Shown one piece after another: positions 43,970 through 55,600 of a DNA stretch of 64,000 nt. The position numbers and the translations under genes are program-made. Each line of letters starts with the position of its first letter. The first letter of the stretch is position 1. Source of the stretch: Membranipora membranacea (taxonomy: Eukaryota; Bryozoa; Gymnolaemata; Cheilostomatida; Membraniporidae); NCBI GenBank assembly GCA_914767715.1, contig OU612069.1, positions 16,179,387-16,243,386 on the forward strand, written 5' to 3'. The notes beneath the pieces are model-generated. The model was given only the letters and a program-made list of their open reading frames with translations. It did not search any database and was not told the DNA's origin.

Positions 43970-45265
43970 ATAGGTTAATGCTAAAGTCACTTGACACAAG
44001 ATAAGAAACCTCCTAACTTAAAACTGACCAGCCAACAAACTACTACTTCCCTCACTTAGATTATTTATGACCTAATGATGTCACCAGCAAGGCCACTCTG
44101 TCTTCAAATAGGGAGTGGGATGAAGATAGAGAGATGCTAAAATTCTTATCACCAAATTTAAAACAGAGCAGTTGATACATCAAGATTTCCTATGACATTG
44201 TTAAATGAATTCAGTGCCATATATATTTCGGACATATAGTTGGAGGCATAAAAAGCAAGTCGGTCCAAACACTTGACTTGACGGAACACCTAACACCATT
44301 ATTAAAACAGCCAAGTTGACAAAACACAACTTCCTTCGTCCAGATTTTTACTGATAAAATGATGTCCGCACAAGGGGCAGTTTTGACAGAATCGGGCCTT
44401 CTTTGACTAAAGTCAGTATCATTTATTTTGGACATAAAGTGGAGGCAAAAATAGCAAGTTGGTCCAAGCACTTGATTCGTGGGAACATGTATCACCAATA
44501 GTAAAACAGCCAAAGTTGACAAAATGGAAAATTACTATATTACTTTTGGGATAAATTATCTCAGGATAAATAGTTGAAGGACAGTTTTGTTTGCATTCTG
44601 ATAGTGGGATAAAAATAAAATGATGACAGAAGTACTTAACTCAAAATACCCCTAAACCAAATCCAGAATAGAGCAATTGACCTGTTGAGACTTCCTTCAT
44701 TTGGATTTTTTAGAATTAAATGACGTCGGTAAAATATATTTCGGATATATGGTGAAGCGAAGATAGAAAGATGGTCCAAACACTTGATTCACAGGTACAC
44801 ATAACACCATTAGTAACGCTGACCAGATGACAAAATTGCAATTTCTCAATCCAGATTCTCTCAGATAAACGATGTCAGGATTAAGGACAGTTTTGTTTCC
44901 ATACTGCATGATAGTGGGATAAAAATAAAACGATGACAGAAGTACTTAACCCAAAATACCCTTATCACCAAATTTAAAGCAGAGCCGCTAACAAATTGGG
45001 ACTTTGGATTTTTAAGAATTAAATGGAGTCAGTATTGTATATATTATTCGGAACGAAGATAGGGAGCGAAGATAGAAAATTTGTCCAAAAACCTGACTCT
45101 ACAAGTATCACCATTAGTAAAACAGATTAGTTTACAAAATAACACTTCATTCACCCCGAAGGACAGTTTTGTTTGCTTACTGATAAAGAGATGAAAATAA
45201 AATGGTGACAGAAGGACTTAACACAAAACACATCTTATCACCAAATAAAACAATTTGGGACTTAC
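43970..45265 (+). repeat. Diverged tandem repeat, units of ~200-310 bp
   Basis: The landmark (g/t)gtccaa(a/g)cacttga recurs at about 44262, 44461, 44773 and 45083. Each is followed by acaccatta.taa.acag, tgacaaaa and, further on, ggacagttttgtttg..tgatag.gggataaaaataaaa.gatgacagaagtacttaac. Units are well diverged. Confidence 0.75.
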
Positions 45266-45269
45266 TTCG

Positions 45270-46900
45270 TGAATTAATGATTACATGATTAAAGATTAGG
45301 AAGTCTATCTTTGTGATTACTAAGATGACTGCTTTCTTGGAAGGATGACTTAGTGGTGATAAATGAAACATGACCTCAATGTATAACTTGATATTACTGT
45401 CACAACTAATACATCTATTAGTCAGAATCAAAATCATAAACAAAGCACATGTCTATGTCTATTGGTCATAATATTACAGGTTGGAGATAAATTATGCAAT
45501 TCACATGAAGCGATTTCTGAGAATTTGTTGAATCTAAACTCACTCAAAAGACTCATCGATTACCAATCAGGATATAGGAACCTTGAGCAGATTAAAATCA
45601 GAGATCCTGGATAGATCCTCTTCCGACTTAATGTATGATGCTGAACAAAGTTAAAATAACGTTTCAAACTAATTCGGTACTCTATAATCTGTCATTAAAA
45701 CGCAATGAATCGTTGCAAACACTGTGCCAAATATTAATTTGGCTCTGCAGGAAATGTAAAAATATAGTATCATGCTGAATGGATAGTGTTTGATTGGAAA
45801 ATAATGATCGTTGAAAAAATTGGTGAACCTAATGTCCAAAGTTTACAAGTAATGCGAATTTTTAAAATCGTGGCAAGCTTCTCCTTACAGCGTCACAGCA
45901 GCACCTAAATCGACAGCAATAGCTTCCTTCCGGCAGACTTTCAGGAAAAATTATGTTGAAAAGCTTATTTGGGTAAGTGAAAAGCCAACTGCACACACAC
46001 ACATTTTATATATATATTGGAAATCTGTTCTTTTAAGGGAAGATCGAAGAAATTGAAAGGATTCAGACCACACTGTTTAAATAGAGATAAAATGAACTGA
46101 CATATGAGAGGTTCTATGCGCTGGATTTATTTGGATCTAAATCTTGTATTCTCTAATGGTAGAAGCAGTGATTGATCATAGACTTTATTATTAAGTCTAT
46201 GGGATTAACTTACTAATACGAAAGCAAGGTTTGCGATCGCGGCCTTCATGCATTTGTTTTCGCTCTAGGTGGGTTCAGTCCTGTTTCTGGGTAGATAGCA
46301 CATATTATTATTAATTTCTATATGTTTATTGGTTCAACATAAGCTGCTCTAGAGATATACTGAATAGATAGGTGACATTAATCCACACTCCCCTCCCCCT
46401 TACCACACACAATAAAATCCAAAATCATAAAGCACACTACTGCCACTGCGGCTAAATGCCTTTTCATTAAATATGGCAGTTATATAATAGACTCTGTAAC
46501 CGATGATGTGACAAAATCCTGTTTTATTTCAATTTTTTTTGCTAACCAACGTACTGAAGTCTTTTTATCCTATTAATTTAAGTCAAATCAGATCCACTAT
46601 ATACATTGTCATTCGTTGCAAATGTATTTTGATCGATAATAAAGTACTCATCAATCAATCAAAAAACCTTGAAATTTTGTCAGATAAGATATCTCAAATA
46701 AAGTTACAACTTACAACTCCTATTCATATCTAATCTACGTACCAAAATTCAAAATCGAATAGCCATCCTCATTTTTATGATCAAGTATCATAAGAATAAT
46801 ATAATAATAATATCAACTTTTTTTGCTATTCAAGGCCCCTTTCGGGGCAAATGAGAATATGCTTACAGTATAAATAATATTTATCACATCTATTTAGCTC
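45270..46900. other. Intergenic region, no supported gene
   Basis: AT-rich. A short palindrome (catagactttattattaagtctatg, about 46178-46201) resembles the minisatellite unit at 32031. Confidence 0.4.
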
Positions 46901-46904
46901 ACTT

Positions 46905-47055
46905 CTGTACAAGGTAAGGGTGGGCAAGCTAGGCTATTGTCCGGAGAGCTCACCTTCTTTAGCAGCATGTGTAGTGACCAGGATTCGAACGTGCAACTCT
47001 CATATTGAGAAGCTCGAATCCTAACCACCACGCCACCCTGCTTGCCCTTTTGGTC
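46905..47055 (-). repeat. tRNA-derived SINE-like element
   Basis: The minus strand reads GGTGGCGTGGTGGTTAGGAT (A-box) and, 30 nt later, ACGTTCGAATCCTGG (B-box). The ends do not form a clean 7-bp acceptor stem, so it is a SINE or tRNA relic rather than a working tRNA gene. Confidence 0.6.
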
Positions 47056-47321
47056 GTCCTTGACAATCTTTGTCAATCTTCGACAATTTATGTCTTCACA
47101 TTAGACCTTAGTTGTTGATCATTCTGTAAGCCAATACTGATGTCCCATCACTTCTGATCATCTTCCCTCAATCAACACTTCCTGAGGAAATCTAACCTTT
47201 CTAGTGCCATATTATTTAAGTGAAATCCATTGAATATCAGGCTTTAGGCCCAGGCGGACCCAAACACACAAACTGTCAAATGCAGCTCATTCTGAGTAAA
47301 ATATAGCCTCAATGAGTAAAT

Positions 47322-47462
47322 ATTAGCTAGAGTTTAGTTTAGCTAGTTTGGGCCAACTTCACAAATATTAGCTATATTTTAGTTTAGCTAGTTTTGGCCA
47401 ACTTCACAAATATTAGCTATAGTTTACTTTAGCGCCAACTTCACATTAGCCAGGGGGGAGTT
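47322..47462 (-). repeat. GCTAGC-type element with three internal tandem units
   Basis: Three successive units of aatattagcta.a.tttag.tttagctagttt.ggccaacttcac, in reverse orientation to the 730-812 copy. Confidence 0.75.
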
Positions 47463-47605
47463 ACAAAGTGATGATGATAAGAAAATGTTGGCAAGCCATA
47501 AATCTCACTACAGTATGGTGAAATTTTAGCCATATGATGAACTGTCCCTACCGCCAATTATTTGCTCCTCTAGGGTATTTAAGAAATAGATTAACAATTT
47601 GTACA

Positions 47606-47670
47606 ATAGGATATCCTGTGACAATGGTGAGAGCTCACTAGGATATCCTGTGACAATGGTGTGAGCTCAC
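47606..47670. repeat. 35-bp tandem duplication
   Basis: aggatatcctgtgacaatgg then tg(a/t)gagctcac occurs twice in direct succession. Confidence 0.85.
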
Positions 47671-48274
47671 GTTATTTTATTGTATAATATATCACTGTAT
47701 TTGTGACCCACTGACTTTCATAATTATTATAGAATATAGTTTTGCATCTCATTCCAACTGTATACAATGATTTGAAAGCTACAAACCTTGTCATGTCTTT
47801 GAGGTGGCAAACAATGTTGTAGAGCAGAACAGGATGTGGGAACAAGACGGTCAATCAGATATTTGTATTTTGATTATACCGGACATGTCACGTTTGATTG
47901 ACCTTGAAAATTGTTGACCAGTGAAGCTAGGTGTTTACTGTTCATCTGTCCATTTGTGGCGGAGAAGGAAAGCCGGATCTGAATTGTACACAAGTAGCTT
48001 TTAAGGTTTCATTTCAGCTTGATCAATTTCAACAGTTATGAACTGAAGTTGCAGCTAATATTGCTGTCACTGTTGATAGCAAGCTCTATACCCGAGCAAG
48101 AAAGTTATTTACCATTTTTGCATGACAAGGGTGTAGGAAAACCGAAAATACCTGCTAAATGTATAAATAACTCCTGCTTATGTTAATATCTCTTTAAAGA
48201 GGTAGGAATCGAAGGGGGTGCACGGGGATTAATCATGTGAAGTGACAGGCAAGACCATTGGCTGATCAATGTAA

Positions 48275-48310
48275 TTAGAGGCGGAGAATGACCTTGGTCT
48301 CCGCCTCTAA
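48275..48310. repeat. GC-rich hairpin, 13-bp perfect stem
   Basis: TTAGAGGCGGAGA and TCTCCGCCTCTAA flank a 10-nt loop. Confidence 0.85.
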
Positions 48311-49401
48311 CAGCCAGTCCACGGTGCGTTCTCAAGTGGTCAAGTGTGTTATATAAGAAATTGTGATTCGCAGACACCCATAAATAAAGTTGAATAGAAG
48401 CTATGATATAGCTATTGTTGTGTTGGCTCATCACACTTGGGATTATAGGGTTTAATTACAACGGTCAATTTCAATCTTGACAACGGTATCTAGGCAACCT
48501 CTAAAACCATAAATCATAACGTCAAAATTGACCAATAAGAGCTCGTATATTTTGAAGCGGATGATTTGAAAACATCGGAACTGGGCAATTTCGTATGACA
48601 TCAGTCATATTTTCACCACTTTCCAATGCCATTATTGGAATGGAAATTTATTGGGCATGTGTATCACACAATTCCGCATCAGCTTGTCTGATTCCCATTA
48701 AAAATAATTCACTGCTTCTCCTCTTAATTCCGAAAAAGCAGGAGGAATTTGAATGCTGCTAACCCCATTTGAATCTGATATGGCTGGGTGATCGCTTTAC
48801 ATTGACTGGCCCTTATATACCGGTCGAGGCACTTTAAATTATGTGCTCAGGAAATGAGACAACTAGATTGAATCAATTTCTGACCCCATCGAATTTATAG
48901 ATTTTAAATAATAAGGATATATCCATTTTGTGATATAATGTCCAGAGAAACATTGGAATCCCTAAAGAATACGTGGGAACCCTTAGAGAAGACGTGGGAA
49001 TCCCTATATTCGCTGATGTAATCGCCATGAACATTTATAACTTATAAGATATAGAACACAACTAACAAATATATAATATTTTATTATATATGTTTATGGT
49101 AATTCCAGACAAAAATCTCAACACCATAGCCACAATCTAACTTTCTCAAACTGTAAGCTCAATTTGCAGGTTATAATCCAAGTCTCAATAATTCTCATTA
49201 ACCTTGATATGACTGTGTTCATTTAGTCTGGAATCGGATATTTGCATAGATAATAGTTGATTTCCCCCTTTTCATGCTGTAATATACCTCCAAACAAAAT
49301 AGCGCGCTATAAAAAGCACCAAAAATGTTTCTTTTTCTGTTTGGCTGAATTGATACCACGTATGAGAACTGTCTTTGGTCATTGATATAGCAAGCAAATT
49401 G

Positions 49402-49519
49402 TTTATTCAGCATGTTGAGAAGCCTTATAGTGGTGAGCAATATAGCAAACCAGGCATTTATTCATTCCGGTCAGGGCAACAAGGCAGCAGATCTTAGGTG
49501 TGGCAGCGACGTCGCGCTC
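49402..49519 (-). other. eIF5B 3' UTR with poly(A) signal
   Basis: AATAAA on the minus strand at 49402-49407, about 115 nt after the stop; a second one at 49457-49462. Confidence 0.6.
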
Positions 49520-49627
49520 TCACATAATCTCGAACGTCTTCTTCAGTTCTATCACCAGTTTCCAGTCATCTTTGGACATGTCCTTCTTCCAGTATTTTTT
49601 CACCGCATCTATCGACTCCCTAGAGAT
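49520..49627 (-). CDS. EIF5B: eIF5B terminal exon
   Basis: Acceptor [27 protein letters not shown] through KKTFEIM and TGA at 49520-49522. Confidence 0.96.
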   Translation of the reverse strand: MSRESIDAVKKYWKKDMSKDDWKLVIELKKTFEIM

Positions 49628-52600
49628 CTAAAATACATATATACTTTATTATTGCTGATCATAGCCAATGACAAATGAATAAAGATCAATCGGTATATAA
49701 AAGGTATGCCATTTCATGCTGACGTCTTTCGATCGTCCAGAGCGGATATTCCCCCGGATGTGTCTATTTATACCAATATCGTACGATAGTTTCCTTGTCC
49801 CTTTATTGGGTTATTTATTAATTGACAGACAATATCATCCTGGACGGATGTTTTCGGTAAAGTGCAAAAGAAATTACTCCAAAATTTGGGAGGGGAGGAA
49901 ATGATAATGTTTTGCGTTTTGTGGATCAATTTGTGCGCTATGTCATTGTCTTGGCTATGTCTTGTCATTGACTTGGCTATGTCTTGTCATTGACTAAAAA
50001 TATATGATAAACAGTTTGAAAAAGATATTTTAACGCAGGAACGCAGTGTGACATCTCATGCTGACGTCTTTCGATCGTGCAGATGGAGCGGATATTCCCC
50101 CGGGTGCGTCTATTTATACCGATATCTTCCAATGATTTCCTTGTCCTTCTATGGGCTTTTCCTCGAAATTGACCATTGTCATATCCGCTATGAGCATGAC
50201 AATGGTCAATTCGAGGAAACGCCCATAAAATGATGAGGAAATTCTTGAAGAAATCGGTAAAAATATCCGCTATGGAAATGACCATCTGTCGAATATATAA
50301 AAAATCTTTCCTCCCGGACACAGTAAACCTGCTTTATTCGCTGTGTGAAAGTTTTAATGCCGGAATGATGGTATAATAAGGAGGTGGATAATCCAGAGTC
50401 AACATTACACATTTGATGTCATCGAGCGATCTAGATAAAACCAGTGACTTTATTTCCGCCATAAGACAGCTTACATTTTAAGTTACAACTCCATAATTGC
50501 AATCATAAGATCGTTCGGGAAAAAAATTATGGTAAACCCAAATTATATGATTGGTACTCCAATAACTAAATTACAACATATTATCACAGAGTAAGGATAT
50601 ATCCTTATTCTGTGATATTATCATAAATAGAACGCCCATTATTTATTTTATAACCCAGCTTCAGCATAAAGTAATGAAATAAACGCTAATAAATTTTTTT
50701 GAATGTCTTACTATGACATGCAAAATGCTAGAAATGCGTTGTGCATCAGGATGACTTACGTCAATCGTATTTGTACGCGCATGTTATTGCTGTATATCAA
50801 TCAACACACAATACCATTTATTAAGTCCAAAAAATTATTTTTAAAATTTGTTGCCATCACAACTCTTTATATAGAGCAGGACAAGACTATAAATACCTTT
50901 TGAAAGATCGGACATTGAATTAATTGGCTTACATAAATGTGAATTATGGGGGTATAAGGCACAATTATTGACCTGTTAAAGTTGCATGAACCGGTTGACT
51001 GAAACTAGGTTCTGTCTAAATGGCCAGCGCTAACCTCAACTACAAAAAAGCTGTACCTTGGGAAAACCTCCGATGACAAGTACATTGTATCAACCTTAGT
51101 CGGAGACTACGAGAACGTGCGACAAACTATTTTGCTGTTTTATTGAGGCCTGGCTAAGCGCAATCCAGTATTTAGATCGATGTAACGGTTTGGTTTTGGC
51201 TCTTCTCTAGAGGCTCTCTATATAACCTTCAAATATCATATCCAATGTACACCCATATTTATTGCTTATCTAGCTTCGTGATCTTAGATAATAATTCAAG
51301 CCTTTCCATCATGTGATTTTTATGAAATATATAACCTATCTATCTATCTTATTGTTCATGGCTTAGCTTTCAATAACAAAAACATAATATGATTGAAGTT
51401 CTTCGTCACTTTGTAGGGTTCTGCTAAAATCAAATTTTGAAAACAAAATAAAGTTAAATATTAAATAAAGTAGTAGGCGGGCATAATAGTCTGACTGCTC
51501 CCAACAAAATGCAAACAACACCAAACAATTATTAGGCAGAGCCGATGCAAAACTTGCCGATTGAACCCAAACCACTGAACATGCCCAGCCAGCCCGACTG
51601 TGCACGCTGACATCGAGACTACACAGTTGTGATGTGTATCTCTGATCGTTAGAGTCAATTCAGTACGAGTACCCAGCATGTACCCGCCCCTAATTGACCA
51701 TGGGTCGTCACACCGAATTCCTTGTGATGGTACTCATGCTAAGCGAATCACTTCACTTTCTATCTATCAGAGATAAATATGCAATAGTATATCACGTGAT
51801 CAGCCAGCCCAACTGTATACACTTGTATATATTCTTACCTTACTGACGAGCATATCAGTCTCGTCAAAGTGTCGGCCATATAGTCTGGGAGCCTGACCTG
51901 GCAGGTTCTCTATTTTTATACATATCTCCATACCTTTAGTGGCTCTCTCCACTGGCTTACTCTCCTTCTCGACGGAGGTGACAACTCCCAGCTGTGTAAA
52001 CTGAAACAAAAAATGGATAAATGAATAATAAATTAAATATATATATATATATATATAATACACCATAATATATAAATACATAACTAATTGAGATAAATTA
52101 CAACTGGATGATGACATGCATGTTTAAAACAGAGAAGTTTATTACGTTTGTTGGGCAACTCTCAGCTGTGTAAACTAAAGAAGAATTTGATAAATAAAAA
52201 TTAATTAAAAACACTGAATGTCAAGGTGTGCTTAAAATGTAAAAGCTTTCAATTCATTGGCAGTGATGACACCTAACTGAGACAAGTGACAAAATAAATA
52301 GATAGCTAGACTGAATGCATCCATTTTTAAAACGGTGGGGTTTTCTTTTCATATAGAGCTTTGATGTCACTTAGGTGGTTCAACTGAAAACAAGTGACAT
52401 ACAATCCAAATAGACTGAATGTCAACATTTTTGCAATGGAAAAGTTTTCTTTTTATGGTTCTGTGTCCGCAATCAGCTGAAATTAACTAAAAAAAGAATG
52501 CTAACAAATCGCTCTCTCCAATTAAAACCATATTAAACAGAATTATAATTTATAAAATAGACGAACGTATATATTTTTCTAGTGAGTGATCTATTTGGAA

Positions 52601-55600
52601 TATTGAATGACCAACATATCGAGGATTCTGAGAGAAGTGATTGCGAGGAATCAATTCTGAAATCTAGTAGCAAGACTGTCAAATACCCAATTAAGATCCT
52701 AGTTTACTTCACTCTGACTATATGAAATATGATTTCAGTTGAAAAGGTACAAGAAGGGCTTTTGGTTCCCTCTCAGTTTTATCTCTTCAAAAGTGCAGTT
52801 GACAGGTTAAACAATCGCAAGGTCGGTGCAGTGTCACTGGCGATATGAATTTCTAATTAAACCAAACCAAACCAAACCAAACCTAAAATAAGCTGCAACT
52901 GAAGCTTTTGTTCCAAATATATATCCACTGCCATTGGTCATTGGTGCTGTCTGATGATTTAAAACAATTAAATCTTTTTTTGCTTATGCAAATTTTGTGG
53001 AGGCTATTTTAAGAGTTAATCGTGACAAATACACAACACTGAGCATATCCTTGATTAATTATGCAAGCTCTCACATTCCACAGGTGAATTACTCAAACAA
53101 ATTTCTAATCGCATGTAATGCCATTTAACTTGTAGTTTTAATGCTACTCCAGACGTCATGGAATTGCTCAAAACGGTTTCGTGTTCATTTCTTGGTCATT
53201 TGAGCTAGATGAACCAGCCAAACAAATGTTGTTTACAACTCAAAACAGATCTCAAGCCGATAATATTAGCCTCAATTAACGTCAATGCTCATTTAAGAAT
53301 TTTTGAAGTCTAAAAAAAGGCATTATCCTTACTCTGTGATTCTATTGAAAATTCTACAACTTCAAACAAGCTTGATATAATTTAGCTGATTCAGCTAAAT
53401 TTAATATATATTGTGTAGAATCTGAGAAATCCTGAATTCTTGAAACGAATTCCAAGAATTTAAATTTGGTAAAACTATGCACCTGAGGGTAAAGTAACAA
53501 TATTAGAGTTAAGGTTAGCGAGTTAGGGGGCGAGTTGATGTTAGTGAGCCCAAATTCTCACTATCTAGGGTACAAGGGTGTACAAAGTTAAAAAGTTAGC
53601 TAGTCATCAAGTTTGATTTTGTTTTCTAACATGTGTGAATAGGCAAAAACCTTTCCTCCCCTCGGTTCTCTAGTTCTTTGGGGCACATTTAAATAGTCCC
53701 AATTCAGCATTCTTACTGCCCTGGCCATAATACCCTGGGGTTTGTAGGCAGTAAACTTTGCCTGAGACGCCATCAAAACTCGCATGTCTTTTGCAGAGTT
53801 TTTGATAATCACCGAGATGAAGTTTAGATTCCAATACAGCCCTGTTCCTTTTGGGGAGAATAAAGATAGCCCGTGTTATAAAGGAACACTGATTAAACTA
53901 AAACTATAGTAGGCACCGCTTCCTATCTTCTCCCAGCATGACAGGAGCTCTTATTACAGCAAGTTCCAGGTCAGACCTGAAGTCTCCGTTACACAGGAAT
54001 TTCCTTATACATGTATGCCAAATCTATCAACTTTGCTCAATTTTTAAATGTTGGTTCCCATCGTTTAATTTATCGGCAGACCCACAAGGCCGCCTGGAAA
54101 AGCACACAGAGGCCTTGAGGATGATTAAATAACGCTAAACGTCAAGATGCGTTTAGTAAGAAGTGTTTGTGTCATAGGAAGGTGACAGCGCTTAGCTGAG
54201 ACACCTGACAAAATAAATGGTTAAATGTGACTAGATAGACTGAATGTCTGAATGCACTTATATTTATAACAGTGTCGTTTTTTTGTTTCTATAGATGATT
54301 GTAGAATTAATATGAATCTCAACAAATTATTTTGTAATACATTAATTATTTAGCATCCCTACCACGTAATAGATGACAAGTGTAGGTTATAAAATTTGAT
54401 TTTTTGCTAATTTTAACATCGTCACTTAGGTTAGAGCGAGTAATTAAAGCCTGTGGAATTGGCATAAATTTAAAAATAAACACTATAATGAAAATATATA
54501 TACCAATAAATTGTTTTTTAATCACGTCTTCATCAGCTGTTGGTGATAATTTTTGCATAGACCGGAAAATTTTTTGCCGCCTCTTAGCCCTCAGAGCTCA
54601 GCTACTTTGGGGGGGGGGGGGGGGGGGTAAGTATGCAGCAGCTGAGAGATTTGCTGAGGTAAGTTTAGTTGAGCCAGTTTGCAGCTGATGACTTAATATC
54701 AGCTAGCTTCAATTTTCACTAGCTTAGGTCTAGTAAAATAATGACATATTATGTAGAATTTTAGCTAGCCTCCAGTTTCATTATTTCGTTCATGTGCAAA
54801 AAGGCAAAAATTACCTCCTGTAAAAACTTTACTGTTCTATCAAGAAAAACAAACAACAAGCAATGGAAATGAAATTTACACAAGCCTATGCACACCATAA
54901 ACATATACAACATATACAATTTCAAATAATATGTCTGTGATGTAGCCTAGCAGAGCAAAATATTTGCAGGGGTAAATTTTCGCCAATTTGCGCCACCGTG
55001 GAATAGTGAATTTTGTCTAGCTCACTATCATCCTCTTTACATTTTAAGCTCCAACATTAGGTAGAAGAAATTGGTACTAGCTAAAATCAAGTCAACCCAA
55101 AACTAGCTAAACCAAATGCTAGCTGATAATTTCGCATTTGAGTAATATCTGTTTAAACAGAACTCGCCTCTTTAGATGGTACACATACTATGTTAGCTAA
55201 CTAACACAAATTCTTCCTAGCTAATGTGGCAGCTTGTAAAGTAAAGAGGGTGAAAAGCGTCATTTCTAGCGTGAACAATAAACCTAGCCACAAATTTTAC
55301 TATTTTGTCTGACACGTTCTTATATGATGTGTGTTGTCTTCTCAAAGCATGTCTTGAACAGTATTCAATAATAAAGTTCATATCATCGTCATCATTGTCA
55401 TCATCATCATCATAATCCTTCCCTATGTGAGATGGCGTTTCTTCCCCCCTGCAAATAATTTACTACCCTAGGGTTTACCATAATCCCTGCAAGCAAGCCT
55501 TCACTCACCTCTTTAGAAGGCACACATATAGGCGTACCAGTAGACAGGAAGCCAGCCTCTACACACACGCCCATAATAATCGGATCTCGAGAGTTAAATA

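Larger units (their letters stand above)
49628..51838. other. EIF5B: Last eIF5B intron
   Basis: No extra exon supported. It holds a foldback and a partial direct copy of it, and ATATCCTTA/TAAGGATATAT motifs near 50593-50612. Confidence 0.5.

Noticed and set aside
46905-47055. Functional tRNA gene on the minus strand
   Set aside because: A- and B-boxes are present, but acceptor and anticodon stems do not pair.
49977-50321. 114-codon minus-strand ORF
   Set aside because: It runs through the foldback element; the palindrome explains the open frame.
53600-53812. 70-codon minus-strand ORF as a reverse-transcriptase fragment
   Set aside because: No recognisable RT or endonuclease motif; similarity was only an impression.
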